In this document: in pieces, positions 19,283 through 31,829 of the stretch | Position numbering within the stretch: position 1 is the first letter of the stretch | How the letters are laid out: the number at the start of each line of letters is the position of its first letter | Assembly: GCA_964017045.1 (NCBI GenBank) | Contig: OZ024794.1 | Span: forward strand, 3,365,501-3,429,500 | Source: Omphiscola glabra | Lineage: Eukaryota; Mollusca; Gastropoda; Lymnaeidae | Length of the DNA: 64,000 nucleotides | Direction of reading: 5' to 3' | Translations under genes and position numbers: made by a program | The notes under the pieces: model-generated | Databases searched by the model: none | The model's input: the letters and a program-made list of their open reading frames with translations, nothing else | What the model was told of the DNA's origin: nothing

Positions 19283-19942
19283 ACAAAAATTTTCTTGTTA
19301 GAATTTGTCCCATCGGCCACCTTTAGAAACATTTTTGAAATGAACTTTTATAATTTTTTTCAAACCGTGGTGTTTGCCCCCATTAGCCCTCTTAGTTACT
19401 CCACTGGTCCCGTTCCTGATCATAGGTCCCCGTTTCAACCGTTCAACTTTATTGAGGCCTAATTTTCTAATGTTGTTTATAAACATTAATAAAAGGGCCA
19501 TTTGAAAGATCCCCCCCCTCGCGCCCCCCCCCCCCCCATTTACACATTTGCAGCCCCTTTCTCGTACCCTGAACTTTAAATATATTTTCACTAAATGTCC
19601 AACCCCCATTTTCGTTCACGCCCATGAAGTGTATTTTCGAAAAATAAAAACAGATATTACCTTTTTTTTTATTTTAAATGTGGTGCTACCAAAAAGTCTA
19701 GAATGTTCATGTAACATATTTTTAAAAGCGCACTGAAAATTTTTAAAGCACATCTTAGAAAACGCACCCTTCTGAATAAAGTGTTCTTAAAAATGTGTGG
19801 ACCAAAAAGTTTATCTTAATGGGCCTTGACAGAACCTGAACGCAACGCACCGAAATGCCTTTTAAAAATAATATTTTGTTTTGAGCTTGGTCTCTTTGAC
19901 TTTGACGCGCTTATTTTTCAGCACCAGTTTTTTTTTAGATTG
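19283..19942. other. AT-rich stretch, no gene seen
   Basis: Contains C-runs at 19510-19540 and several T-runs. Open frames here have no recognisable content. Confidence 0.4.
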
Positions 19943-19950
19943 GTTTAAAG

Positions 19951-20149
19951 CAGTGGTTCTCAACCTTCATAATGCCGCGACCCTTTAATACAATTCCACA
20001 TGTTGTGGCGACCCCTTAACCACAAAATTATTTACCTTGCTACTCCATAACTGTGAAGTATATGTGTTTTCCGATGGTCTTAGGCGACCCCCGTGAAAGG
20101 GTCATTCGACCCCCCAGAGGTGTTGCGAACCACAGTTTGAGAACCACTG
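19951..20149. mobile_element. hAT-type MITE, 199 bp, perfect 8-bp target duplication
   Basis: The termini are CAGTGGTTCTCAACCT and, inverted, CAGTGGTTCTCAAACT. The element is flanked by GTTTAAAG at 19943-19950 and 20150-20157. No coding capacity. The copy at 21159-21355 is the same family in the opposite orientation. Confidence 0.95.
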
Positions 20150-20161
20150 GTTTAAAGGTTT

Positions 20162-20505
20162 TAACATTTAATTGCCACATTTGATGCCACATTTGATTGC
20201 CCCATTTCATTGCCACATTTGATTGTCACATTTGATTGCCACATTTGGTTGCCCCATTTGGTTGCCACATATGATTGCCACATTTGGTTGCCACATATGA
20301 TTGCCACATTTGATTGACACATTTGATTGCCACATTTGGTTGCCACCATTTGATTGTCCCATTTGATTGCCACATTTGATTGCCACATTTGATGGCCACA
20401 TTTCGTTGCCTACAGTTGATTGCCACAATTATCGCCACATTTTGTTGCCACATTTAGGTACCACATTTAGTTGCCACATTTGGTTGCCACACTTTGTTGC
20501 GATCC
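20162..20505. repeat. 15-bp array (TTGATTGCCACATTT)
   Basis: About 22 imperfect copies beginning directly next to the MITE target duplication. Confidence 0.92.
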
Positions 20506-21158
20506 ATATTGCGGTTTTAATGCTTTAAATTAACATTGTTAATTACATACATAATATACATATATATATAGTCCAACTACCATTTATATTGTGGACTGTA
20601 GACAGACAACTTATATCGTATAGACAGTGTCTAATGTACTTTATAAACTTTATAACTTTATTATTAGCTGAGCCATAATTAGCCAAAAACCAACAACGAA
20701 GTACACAAATGTACAAGAGGTGTGCCCAAACCTGCAGTAGTACACAAGTGTACAAAAGGTGTGCCCAAACCTTCCCCAACCTTAGCAACACCATTTACAG
20801 AGTATCATTCTTATACAGGGGTCCCCAAACTGTCAGTGCCATAACATAGACTTTAATTTAAATCATCTAAATTGCGCTAAAAGTGTTGATGGGTGGAGTG
20901 GAAACTGTTTAACACAGTCCTGACTTATCCTTTACGTCACAGGACTAACAGCAAATTTTAAACTTTATCATGACTTGGTATGGCGCACAGCAAAACAGAG
21001 TTGAGAGTCCCCGATTACATTATGGGCGAGCGTGCTATTTTTTCGAGGCAGTGTCAACTTAAAAATTGTTACAACTTCAACGGAACGATACATTTGTTTA
21101 GAGGTTAATGCTTTGGTTATAAATAAATTGTGTTTTAATTTTTTGGGTGAATTTAGAT
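20506..21158. other. AT-rich stretch with a small 60-bp duplication
   Basis: Two copies of GTACAAGAGGTGTGCCCAAA type lie at 20700-20775. A CAGGGGTCCCCAAACTG at 20816 resembles a single hAT terminus without a visible partner. No gene is seen. Confidence 0.4.
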
Positions 21159-21355
21159 CAGCGGTTCTCAACCTGTGGGTCGCGACCCCTTTGGGGGTCG
21201 CACGACCGTTTTATAGGGGTCGCCTGAGACCATCTGAAAACACATATACTCTACAGTTATAAAGTATGAACGAATTTAATTTTGTGGGAAGGGGTCGCCA
21301 CAACATGAGGAACTTTATTAAAGGGTCGCGGAATTAGAAAGGTTGAGAACCGCTG
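21159..21355. mobile_element. hAT-type MITE, 197 bp, perfect 8-bp target duplication
   Basis: The termini are CAGCGGTTCTCAACCT and AGGTTGAGAACCGCTG. Target duplication ATTTAGAT lies at 21151-21158 and 21356-21363. The interior aligns with the reverse complement of the element at 19951-20149, including GTTGTGGCGACCCCTT. Confidence 0.96.
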
Positions 21356-21509
21356 ATTTAGATCAACATAGGTTTGTGTACTTTAATCTGTGACTAGTCG
21401 GTTGTCTGCCAGTGGGTCGTCTGTCAAATTATTCAGCCTACAAATTTGACCTGATGACGTCATTCATTATTTTAGTTTCAAAATACTTATTATTTTCAAA
21501 AGTAAGCGA

Positions 21510-22122
21510 CACGGCAACACGGCTGCATGGTGTGACAACGACAACATGACAACACGGCAGCATGGTGTGACAACGACAACATGACAACACGGCTGCATGG
21601 TGTGACAACGACAACATGACAACACGGCAGCATGGTGTGATGCCGAAAACATGGCAACACGGCCGCATGGTGTGACAACGACAACATGACAACACGGCCC
21701 CATTGTTGGACGACAACATGACAACACGGCTGCATGGTGTGACAACGACAACATGACAACACGGCAGCATGGTGTGATGCCGAAAACATCGCAACACGGC
21801 CGCATGGTGTGACAACGACAACATGACAACACGGCCCCATTGTGGGACAACGACAACATGACAACACGGCCGCATGGTGTGACAACGACAACTTGACAAC
21901 ACGGCCCCATTGTGGGACAACGACAACTTGGCAACACGGCAGCATGGTGTGACAACGACAACATGACAACAAGGCAACGTGGTGTGACAACGACAACATG
22001 ACAACACGGCCGCATGGTGTGACAACGACAACATGACAACACGGCAGCATGGTGTGACAACGACAACATGACAACACGGCAGCGTGGTGTGACAACGACA
22101 ACATGACAACACGGCAAGACGA
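21510..22122. repeat. 35-bp array (GACAACGACAACATGACAAC)
   Basis: About seventeen copies with CACGGCAGCATGGTGT; variants include GATGCCGAAAACATGG and CCCCATTGTGGGAC. A block of several variant units recurs (near 21620-21720 and 21760-21850). Confidence 0.95.
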
Positions 22123-22202
22123 CTGACAAGATTTATGCCCATTCGATCGTGGTTACTGTAAACAGGAAGTAAATACAATAAGTTCACACGGTTTTTGTCT
22201 CT

Positions 22203-23222
22203 TGTTTGAGAGTTATCTGCTATGCTATGTGAAAGTTATCTGCTATGATATGTGAGAGTTATCTGCTATGATATGTGAGAGTTATCTGCTGTGATATGTG
22301 AGAGTTATCTGATATGATATGTGAGAGTTATCTGCTGTGATATGTGAGAGTTATCTGCTGTGATATGTGAGAGTTATCTGCTATGATATGTGAGAGTTAT
22401 CTGCTATGATATGTGAGAGTTATCTGCTGTGATATGTGAGAGTTATTTGCTATGATATGTGAGAGTTATCTGCTGTGATATGTGAGAGTTATCTGCTGTG
22501 ATATGTGAGAGTTATCTGCTATGATATGTGAGAGTTATCTGCTATGATATGTGAGAGTTATCTGCTGTGATATGTGAGAGTTATCTGCTATGATATGTGA
22601 GAGTTATCTGCTGTGATATGTGAGAGTTATCTGCTGTGATATGTGAGAGTTATCTGATATGATATGTGAGAGTTATCTGCTGTGATATGTGAGAGTTATC
22701 TGCTGTGATATGTGAGAGTTATCTGCTATGATATGTGAGAGTTATCTGATATGATATGTGAGAGTTATCTGCTGTGATATGTGAGAGTTATCTGCTGTGA
22801 TATGTGAGAGTTATCTGCTATGATATGTGAGAGTTATCTGCTATGATATGTGAGAGTTATCTGCTGTGATATGTGAGAGTTATCTGCTATGATATGTGAG
22901 AGTTATCTGCTGTGATATGTGAGAGTTATCTGCTGTGATATGTGAGAGTTATCTGATATGATATGTGAGAGTTATCTGCTGTGATATGTGAGAGTTATCT
23001 GCTGTGATATGTGAGAGTTATCTGCTATGATATGTGAGAGTTATCTGATATGATATGTGACAGTTATCTGCTGTGATATGTGAGAGTTATCTGATATGAT
23101 ATGTAAGAGTTATCTGCTATGATATGTGAGAGTTATCTGCTGTGATATGTGAGAGTTATATGCTATGATATGTGAGAGTTATCTGCTATGATATGTGAGA
23201 GTTATCTGCTATGCTATTTTAC
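22203..23222. repeat. 23-bp array with a 13-unit higher-order repeat
   Basis: About 44 copies containing GAGAGTTATCTGCT and GATATGT. Three unit types (CTATG, CTGTG, ATATG) occur in an order that repeats after 13 units (299 bp), comparing about 22510-22808 with 22809-23107. Confidence 0.95.
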
Positions 23223-23254
23223 TACAGTCTCAGGGGCCTTGATAACTTTCATGT

Positions 23255-26200
23255 CTTAGATATTTACACACAGACATGATGTTAGTGTTCACACAGACAT
23301 GATGTTATTGTACACACAGACATGATGTTATTGTACACACATGCATGATGTTATTGTACACACAGACATGATGTTATTGTACACACAGACATGATGTTAG
23401 TGTTCACACAGACATGATGTTATTGTACACACAGACATGATGTTATTGTACACACAGGCATGATGTTATTGTACACACAGACATGATGTTAGTGTTCACA
23501 CAGGCATGATGTTATTGTACACACAGACATGATGTTATTGTACACACATGCATGATGTTATTGTACACACAGGCATGATGTTATTGTACACACAGGCATG
23601 ATGTTCTTGTACACACAGGCATGATGTTAGTGTACACACAGACATGATGTTATTGTACACACAGACATGATGTTATTGTACACACAGACTTGATGTTATT
23701 GTACACACAGACTTGATGTTATTGTACACACAGACATGATGTTATTGTACACACAGACATGATGTTATTGTACACACAGACATTATGTTATTGTACACAC
23801 AGACATGATGTTATTGTACACACAGACATGATGTTATTGTACACACAGACATGATGTTATTGTACACACAGACATGATGTTGTTGTACACACAGACATGA
23901 TGTTATTGTACACACAGGCATGATGTTTTTGTACACACAGGCATGATGTTATTGTACACACAGACATGATGTTAGTGTTCACACAGGCATGATGTTATTG
24001 TACACACAGGCATGATGTTATTGTACACACAGGCATGATGTTAGTGTACACACAGACATGGTGTTATTGTACACACAGACTTGATGTTATTGTACACACA
24101 GGCATGATGTTATTGTACACACAGACATGATGTTATTGTACACACAGGCATGATGTTATTGTACACACAGGCATGATGTTATTGTACACACATACATGAT
24201 GTTATTGTACACACAGACATGATGTTATTGTACACACAGGCATGATGTTATTGTACACACAGACATGATGTTATTGTACACACATGCATGATGTTATTGT
24301 ACACACAGACATGATGTTATTGTACACACAGACATGATGTTAGTGTTCACACAGGCATGATGTTATTGTACACACATGCATGATGTTATTGTACACACAG
24401 ACATGATGTTATTGTACACACAGACATGATGTTATTGTACACACAGACATGATGTTATTGTACAAACAGACATGATGTTATTGTACACACAGACTTGATG
24501 TTATTGTACACACAGACATGATGTTATTGTACACACATGCATGATGTTATTGTACACACAGACATGATGTTATTGTACACACAGACATGATGTTATTGTA
24601 CACACAGACATGATGTTATTGTACACACAGGCATGATGTTATTGTACACACAGGCATAATGAGATTGTACACACAGGCATGATGTTATTGTACACACAGA
24701 CATGATGTTATTGTACAAACAGACATGATGTTATTGTACACACAGACATGATGTTATTGTACAAACAGACATGATGTTATTGTACACACAGACATGATGT
24801 TATTGTACACACAGACATGATGTTATTGTACACACAGGCACGATGTTATTGTACAAACAGACATGATGTTATTGTACACACAGAAATGATGTTATTGTAC
24901 ACACAGACATGATGTTATTGTACACACATGCTTGATGTTATTGTACACACAGGCATGATGTTATTGCACACACAGACATGATGTTATTGTACACACAGAC
25001 ATGATGTTATTGTACAAACAGACTTGATGTTATTGTACACACAGACATGATGTTATTGTACACACAGACATGATGTTATTGTACAAACAGACTTGATGTT
25101 ATTGTACACACAGACATGATGTTATTGTACAAACAGACATGATGTTATTGTACACACAGACATGATGTTATTGTACAAACAGACATGATGTTATTGTACA
25201 CACAGACATGATGTTATTGTACAAACAGACATGATGTTATTGTACACACAGACATGATGTTATTGTACACACAGACATGATGTTATTGTACACACAGACT
25301 TGATGTTATTGTACACACAGGCATGATGTTATTGTACACACAGACATGATGTTATTGTACACACAGACATGATGTTATTGTACAAACAGACATGATGTTA
25401 TTGTACACACAGACATGATGTTATTGTACACACAGACTTGATGTTATTGTACACACAGACATGATGTTATTGTACAAACAGACATGATGTTATTGTACAC
25501 ACAGACATGATGTTATTGTATAAACAGACATGATGTTATTGTACACACATGCATGATGTTATTGTACACACAGACATGATGTTATTGTACACACAGACAT
25601 GATGTTATTGTACAAACAGACATGATGTTATTGTACACACAGACATGATGTTATTGTACACACATGCATGATGTTATTGTACACACAGACATGATGGTAT
25701 TGTACACACAGGCATGATGTTATTGTACAAACAGACATGATGTTATTGTACACACAGACATGATGTTATTGTACAAACAGACATGATGTTATTGTACACA
25801 CAGACATGATGTTATTGTACACACAGACATGATGTTAGTGTTCACACAGGCATGATGTTATTGTACACACAGACATGATGTTATTGTACACACAGACATT
25901 ATGTTATTGTACACACAGACATGATGTTAGTGTTCACACAGGCATGATGTTAGTGTTCACACAGACATGATGTTATTGTACACACAGACATGATGTTATT
26001 GTACACACAGACATGATGTTATTGTACACACAGACATGATGTTATTGTACACACAGACATGATGTTATTGTACACACAGACATGATGTTAGTGTTCACAC
26101 AGGCATGATGTTATTGTACACACAGGCATGATGTTATTGTACACACAGACATGATGTTATTGTACACACAGACATGATGTTATTGTACACACAGACATGA

Positions 26201-26305
26201 TGTTATTGTACACACAGGCATGATGTTATTGTACACACAGACATGATGTTATTGTACACACAGACATGATGTTATTGTACACACAGACATGATGTTATTG
26301 TACAT
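23255..26305. repeat. 3-kb 23-bp array, about 131 copies
   Basis: The unit contains CACACAGACATGATGTTATT and GTA. Variants GTGTTCACACAG, GTACAAACAG, CACATGCATG and CAGGCATG are distributed in blocks. The longest array in the window. Confidence 0.97.
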
Positions 26306-26740
26306 GAGAGGATCTGGGGTGTCTAAGACTGTGATGATGTTATAGTACACGGGATGGGCTGCGGCGGTTGCTGTCATCTATTTCCTTTTATTGCTTGATA
26401 ACAAATCTATTTTAAGCCTTTCATTGGATTCAAGAAATGAAATGTAAATTTAATTCTTAGAACAAAAAATAAAAGAGGGAATTTTTTTTCCTTCAGCTTC
26501 TGGATGCGGGATTTACAAAGCATTTACTAATCTATTTACTCAGCCAACAGCAACATTCGTGACGTCATGGTAACGCGATCCCATAATCTAAATATAATTT
26601 ATTTAGCTCGAAAGCAGATAAATTTAACCAAACACCATCAAGGGTTCCTGCTAATGGCCAGATGATGAAAATCTCCCGACTAAATAATGTGTCTTAGACT
26701 GGTGTAGCCTATTGTTCACCGTATCAAATATTCTGTCGCA
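26306..26740. other. Unique stretch, no gene seen
   Basis: AT-rich sequence between two arrays with no recognisable element. One TGACGTCA lies at 26559. Confidence 0.4.
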
Positions 26741-26744
26741 CCCT

Positions 26745-27150
26745 GACATATGCTCTGTCGCACCCTAATATATGTTCTTATTTACCCTAACATATGTTCT
26801 GTTTTACTCTAAAATATGTACTTATTACCCTAACATATGTTTTGTTTTACTCTAAAATATGTACTTATTACCCTAACATATGTTCTGTTTTACTCTAAAA
26901 TATGTACTTATTACCCTAACATATGTTTTGTTTTACTCTAAAATATGTACTTATTACCCTAACATATGTTCTGTTTTACTCTAAAATATGTACTTATTAC
27001 CCTAACATATGTTCTGTTTTACTCTAAAATATGTACTTATTACCCTAACATATGTTTTGTTTTACTCTAAAATATGTACTTATTACCCTAACATATGTTC
27101 TGTTTTACTCTAAAATATGTACTGTTTACCCTAAAATATGTTCTGTTTTA
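26745..27150. repeat. 43-bp array (ACCCTAACATATGTT / TACTCTAAAATATGTAC)
   Basis: About nine copies, each made of two diverged halves. It abuts the minus-strand LINE tail fragment. Confidence 0.94.
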
Positions 27151-27152
27151 TT

Positions 27153-27353
27153 AATAGTATTAGTTGTCTTACATAGAGCGGTACCCCAGCCTAGGGCTCG
27201 GCTCACCGCGCTGTACATAAAATATGAGCCAAAGAGACATAATCGTGACAATGACATAAAATACATGTATGATTATGTTATAAGAACAGCTGTACGGAAG
27301 CGAAACAAATACAAATGCATATTCACCCCACCCACCCCAGAACTTTTACACGT
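27153..27353 (-). mobile_element. 3' end of CR1/L2-like LINE, minus strand
   Basis: The reverse complement matches the last about 200 bases of the LINE at 53611-56452, including CAGAACTTTTACA, AGAGACATAATCGTGACAAT, the hairpin CAGCCTAGGGCTCGGCTC and AAT-type tail. Strongly 5' truncated. Confidence 0.9.
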
Positions 27354-27429
27354 TTTACCCTAACATCTGTTCTGTTTTACCCTAACACATCCTGTCGCAT
27401 CTAGCCATATGTTCAGTCTGGTGTAATTA

Positions 27430-27650
27430 GCACTTGATTCAATCAGAATCACTTCTTCTTCTTCTATATATTAAGGGCCCACGATCAATGTATTGGTCAT
27501 TATGGCTCCTATGAATGTAGATGGGATTTGCAATGTCTCTGTGCCTGGTGTTGATGAGGATATTTCACTGGTTACAAGAGTAACTGTCTGAGGGTATCAT
27601 GCACTAGGGGTTGATCACATTTACTTAGATCACATTTGTAATTAACTGAA
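27430..27650. other. Possible repeat-derived segment
   Basis: Starts with CTTCTTCTTCTTC and TATATTAAGGGCCCACG, which looks like a trinucleotide-tailed retroelement end, but there is no second copy in the window to confirm it. Confidence 0.25.
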
Positions 27651-27654
27651 ACTG

Positions 27655-28057
27655 GGAGAGTTAGTAAATATGAACTGAGACAGTTAGTAAATATGAACTG
27701 AGACAGTTAGTAAATATGAACATAGAGAGTAGGTTAATATGAAATTAGATCGTGATTTCATAAGAACAGAGATAGTGATTTCATATGAACAGAGATAGTA
27801 ATTTCATATGAACAGAGATAGTAAGTTCATATGAACAGAGATAGTAAGTTCATAGGAACAGAGATAGTAAGTTCAAATGAACAGAGATAATAAGTTCATA
27901 TAAACCGAGATAATAAGTTCATATGAACAGAGATAGTAAGTTCAAATGAACAGAGATAATAAGTTCATATGAACAGAGATAGTAAGTTCATATGAACAGA
28001 GATAGTAAGTTCATAGGAACAGAGATAGTAAGTTCATATGAACAGAGATAGTAAACA
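27655..28057. repeat. 23-bp array (GAACAGAGATAGTAAGTTCA)
   Basis: About thirteen copies ending near 28057, with a degenerate left part. Confidence 0.93.
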
Positions 28058-28092
28058 TGTTGTATCTTTGTTCAATGCATCCTCGTCTAAGA

Positions 28093-28294
28093 CAGAGTGT
28101 GCCAAACTTTGATGTTTGCTGGACTTGTCAACAAGTTTCCCAATTGCATCAGAGACCGGTGCCAGATGCCAGATGCCTGATTGATTGATTATATTTTTTT
28201 CTCCATTAATCCATTAATATACTTGTTGTGTGGACCGGCAACGTAAGGCTTAGGGACTGGTGCCGCTCTGCGGACCACGATTTGGAGACCGCTG
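28093..28294. mobile_element. Degenerate hAT-type MITE, about 202 bp
   Basis: Terminal CAGAGTGTGCCAAACT pairs imperfectly with the inverted CAGCGGTCTCCAAATC. Flanking 8-mers are GTCTAAGA (28085-28092) and GTCTAAGG (28295-28302). Confidence 0.7.
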
Positions 28295-28369
28295 GTCTAA
28301 GGACTTTCTGTAGGGATAATGTTAAGAGAAAAAAATACATTTCACAAAGTCTAACTATCAAAAATTTGA

Positions 28370-29025
28370 TATTTTAAAAATATTACCCTCTGTCCTACCA
28401 TCTATAATATTACCATAGTGTCTAAACATTTAAAACATACCACTTTGTGTTACCATTTAAAATATTACCACCTTGTCTTATCATCTATAATATTACCACT
28501 CGGTCTTTACCATCTAAAATATTATCACTCCGTCTTACCATTTAAAATTTTACAACTCTGTCTTACCAAATAAAATTTTACAAATCTGTCTTACCATTTA
28601 AAATTTTACAACTCTGTCTTACCATTTACAATTTTACCACTCTGTCTTACAATTTAAAATTTTACAACTCTGTCTCACCATTTAAAAGTTTACAACTCTG
28701 TCTTACCATTTAAAATTTTAAAACTCTGTCTTACCATTTAAAATTTTACAACTCTTTCTTACCATTTAAAATAGTACAACACTGTCTTACAATTTAAAAT
28801 GTTACAAGTCTGTCTTACTATTTAAAATTTTTCAAGTGTGTCTAGCCATTTAAAATATTACCACTCTGTCTTAGCATTTAAAATATTACTACTCTGTCTT
28901 AGCATTTGAAATATTACTACTCTGTCTTACCATTTAAAATATTACCACTCTGTCTTACCATTTAAAATATTACCACTATGTCTTAACATTTAAAATATTA
29001 CCACTCTGTCTTACCATTTTCCAAA
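28370..29025. repeat. 28-bp array (CTGTCTTACCATTTAAAAT)
   Basis: About 23 copies with TTTTACAACT or ATTACCACT centres. Variable AT content, clearly tandem. Confidence 0.93.
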
Positions 29026-29059
29026 AGGAACTTTGGGTAATGTACGTAAAACTGAGACA

Positions 29060-29222
29060 TTCTCGGCCCATTCGAAATTGACAATCTCAGCCCATTGGAA
29101 ATTGACAATCTCAGCCCATTGGACATTGACAATCTCAGCCCATTGGACATTACATTGACAATCTCAGCCCATTGGACATTGACAATTTCAGCCCATTGCA
29201 CATTGACAATTTCAGCCCATTT
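29060..29222. repeat. 24-bp array (CAATCTCAGCCCATTGGA)
   Basis: Seven copies including one longer unit at 29140-29160. Confidence 0.93.
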
Positions 29223-29280
29223 AGATTCAATACATTATATGTCAAGTTGGCTTTACACATACAAATAGTGAACATAAGCA

Positions 29281-29325
29281 TTAATAATAATAATAAAGTT
29301 CATTTGAAAAATCACGCTTCATGAC
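29281..29325 (-). mobile_element. SINE-like 3' tail fragment
   Basis: An (ATT)n tail plus AAGTTCATTTGAAAAATCAC matches the tail of the element at 41383-41700. Only the tail is present. Confidence 0.6.
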
Positions 29326-29339
29326 AACAACGAATAGAT

Positions 29340-29520
29340 GTTTAATGTTGGCCAACTGAAACCATTCAAGCGATGTTTTATGCTGTCTCAGTGACATCAT
29401 CCCAGTGATGTTTTATGCTGTCTCAGTGACAGCATTCAAGTGATGTTTTATGCTGTCTCAGTGACAGCATTCAAGAGATGTTTTATGTTGTCTCAAGGAC
29501 ATCATTCAAGTGATGTTGGT
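29340..29520. repeat. 45-bp repeat (GATGTTTTATGCTGTCTCAG), 4 copies
   Basis: Four imperfect units with GTGACAGCATTCAAGT. No coding sequence. Confidence 0.88.
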
Positions 29521-29799
29521 AGTTCACTCATCGATGAGGTCGAAATGCGGTAAACATGTCCTCTGTATGTCATTTCCGTTGACAGATTCATGTGTAAGAT
29601 AATATCAATGTATTGGACTTAATGTTTTAGACAAACACTAGATAATTTGCACATCAATGGCGATGTTTTGGACATATATGATACAAAGTACATTACGGCT
29701 TATGTATCTCTAATAACAAATAATTTTATTTTTAAACAAGTATCATACAAATACATATATTTTAAGATATTTACGACCAAAAATGATGTTTTAGATATA

Positions 29800-30130
29800 G
29801 TTCTATGATAGGAATACGCGATGACATATTCCGTCCCTGAACGTGTGTTCTCCAACAAGAACAAAGTCAAGGCTACATTTCCAAAGGGGCGGGACTCGTC
29901 TGTTCAGTACATAGCGCTGCACGAGTCCACGCCCCTGTATGATAGTTTCATTACGAGCCAATGTATTGATAAGCGCCGCACGTGCGCTAGGCTCCCCAGA
30001 ATGCAGCGCTAAAATTGGAAGATAACGCAATAACGGTCCTGTGTCGCTGATTGTATTCCTGCGGACTTTGGCACATCCACGGAGAGCTCTGCGGACAATC
30101 TGGCCTAGCAGCGGAACTTAACGAAATTAG
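29800..30130. other. GC- and CpG-richer island in AT-rich surroundings
   Basis: 29820-30120 has visibly more G+C and CpG than its flanks (GGGGCGGGACTCG, CGCCGCACGTGCGC). Open frames on both strands are 63-75 codons and are not recognised. It could be a promoter or first-exon region; no strand can be assigned. Confidence 0.3.
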
Positions 30131-30839
30131 CGTTGATCACGATACCAACACAGCCAGGAAATCGCCAGCATTGTTTGCCACATATTTGATCGTTGTCGCC
30201 AAGTTTTTTGGGGGCGTCGAGACCTAAAGATAATGGTTTTTATCGTAACTGTTGCCGGTGGCATAATCAAGAAATAAATAGGAGGCATCAATATAATTGA
30301 TGTTAACACGTTTTGATGATTGAAGTTGGTCCTTTTTTCTTCTTCTTCTTTTTCTCATCTCGCTTAAAATGTGCTTATAAAATCTATCTGATGGGTTTTC
30401 TCCTCATACTATCACATAGTCATTTTCGTAATGCTGTTATTTCAATCCAAGACATTGATCAAGCTCAATAGCTGGTCAAATGGATTTAAATTTGAGTCAA
30501 TCTTTTTTTTAACGATTTATTTAAGTATGATAAAATTGATTTTTATTCGAGGATATTTTAATTGTTATTGCTATGATGACATTTATTAGATCATATTTTA
30601 ATTTTTAAAAATTCAAAATAAAACTTTATTAGAGGGTATTTAAATAGTTATAGTCAAAATTATATTTATTTGAAGATAATTTACTAGTTATTGTTAAACT
30701 AGTAAATTTTTAGACGATTTTTAATAGCTTTTTTCAAACTTAACATTTATTAGAGGATATTTAAATATTTCAAATGCAGCAGGAAATCCTCATAAATGTT
30801 AACTTTTAATTTTCAACTCATTGAAAGTCATAATCCAAT

Positions 30840-31065
30840 ATAAATTCCATGATGATATTGGTGACTTCCATGGATCTTATGATGATATTGGTGACATCCA
30901 TGGATCTTATGATGATATTGGTGACATCCATGGATATTATGATGATATTGGTGATATCCATGGATCTTATGATGATATTGGTGACATCCATGGATCTTAT
31001 GATGATATTGGTGACATCCATGGATCTTATGATGATATTGGAGACATCCATGGATCTTCCATCTG
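30840..31065. repeat. 30-bp array (GATGATATTGGTGACATCCA)
   Basis: Seven near-perfect copies with TGGATCTTA. The in-frame period gives shadow open frames. Confidence 0.96.
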
Positions 31066-31194
31066 TTCCGTATACGATGTTGTAACAACGTCCTTTTCTT
31101 TGAAAACATTCCTGGTCATGATGTAGCATATCAGGCTGAATAATGACGATGCAATGACGTCACCGTGGTGGACACTCTTTTGTTACTAGGGCAA

Positions 31195-31790
31195 CTCAGA
31201 CGATTATCAATTGTCCTGGACTCACGCATACATTACGTCATCCTTGTGTGCCCATGTTGAGCATACATTACGTCATTGTTGTGTGCCAATACTGACCATA
31301 AATTACGTCATCCTTGTGTGTCCATGTTGAGCATACATTACGTCATTCTTGTGTGCCCATGCTGACCATAAATTACGTAATCCTTGTGTGCTCATGTTGA
31401 GCATACATTACGTCACTCTTGTGTGCCCATGTTGAGCATACATTACGTCATTCTTGTGTGCCCATTTTGAGCATACATTACTTCATTCTTGTGTGCCCAT
31501 GTTGAGCATACATTACGTCATTCGAGGGTGCCCATGCTGAGCATAAATTACTTCATTCTTGTGTGCCCATGTTGAGCATACATTACTTCATTCTTGTGTG
31601 CCCATGTTGAGCATACATTACGTCATTCGAGGGTGCCCATGTTGAGCATAAATTACTTCATTCTTGTGTGCCCATGCTGAGGATATATTACGTCAATGTT
31701 GTGCACCCATACTGAGCATTCGCGACGTCATCCTTGTGTGCCCGTGCTGAGCATACATTACGTCATTGTTGTGTGCACTTGCTGCTGCAA
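31195..31790. repeat. About 36-bp array with ACATTACGTCATT in each unit
   Basis: About sixteen copies containing CCCATGTTGAGCATA and TTACGTCAT. The latter resembles a CRE/C-EBP composite site; some units are TTACTTCAT. Confidence 0.93.
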
Positions 31791-31829
31791 GATGTTACAA
31801 ACATTTTCTTTTTTGACGGAGTTCTATGC

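Noticed and set aside
20816..20840. hAT terminus CAGGGGTCCCCAAACTG
   Set aside because: No inverted partner or 8-bp target duplication could be found nearby.
26745..27150. Interstitial telomere (ACCCTAAC words)
   Set aside because: CCCTAA occurs once per 43-bp unit and not in uninterrupted six-base tandem, so it is an ordinary minisatellite.
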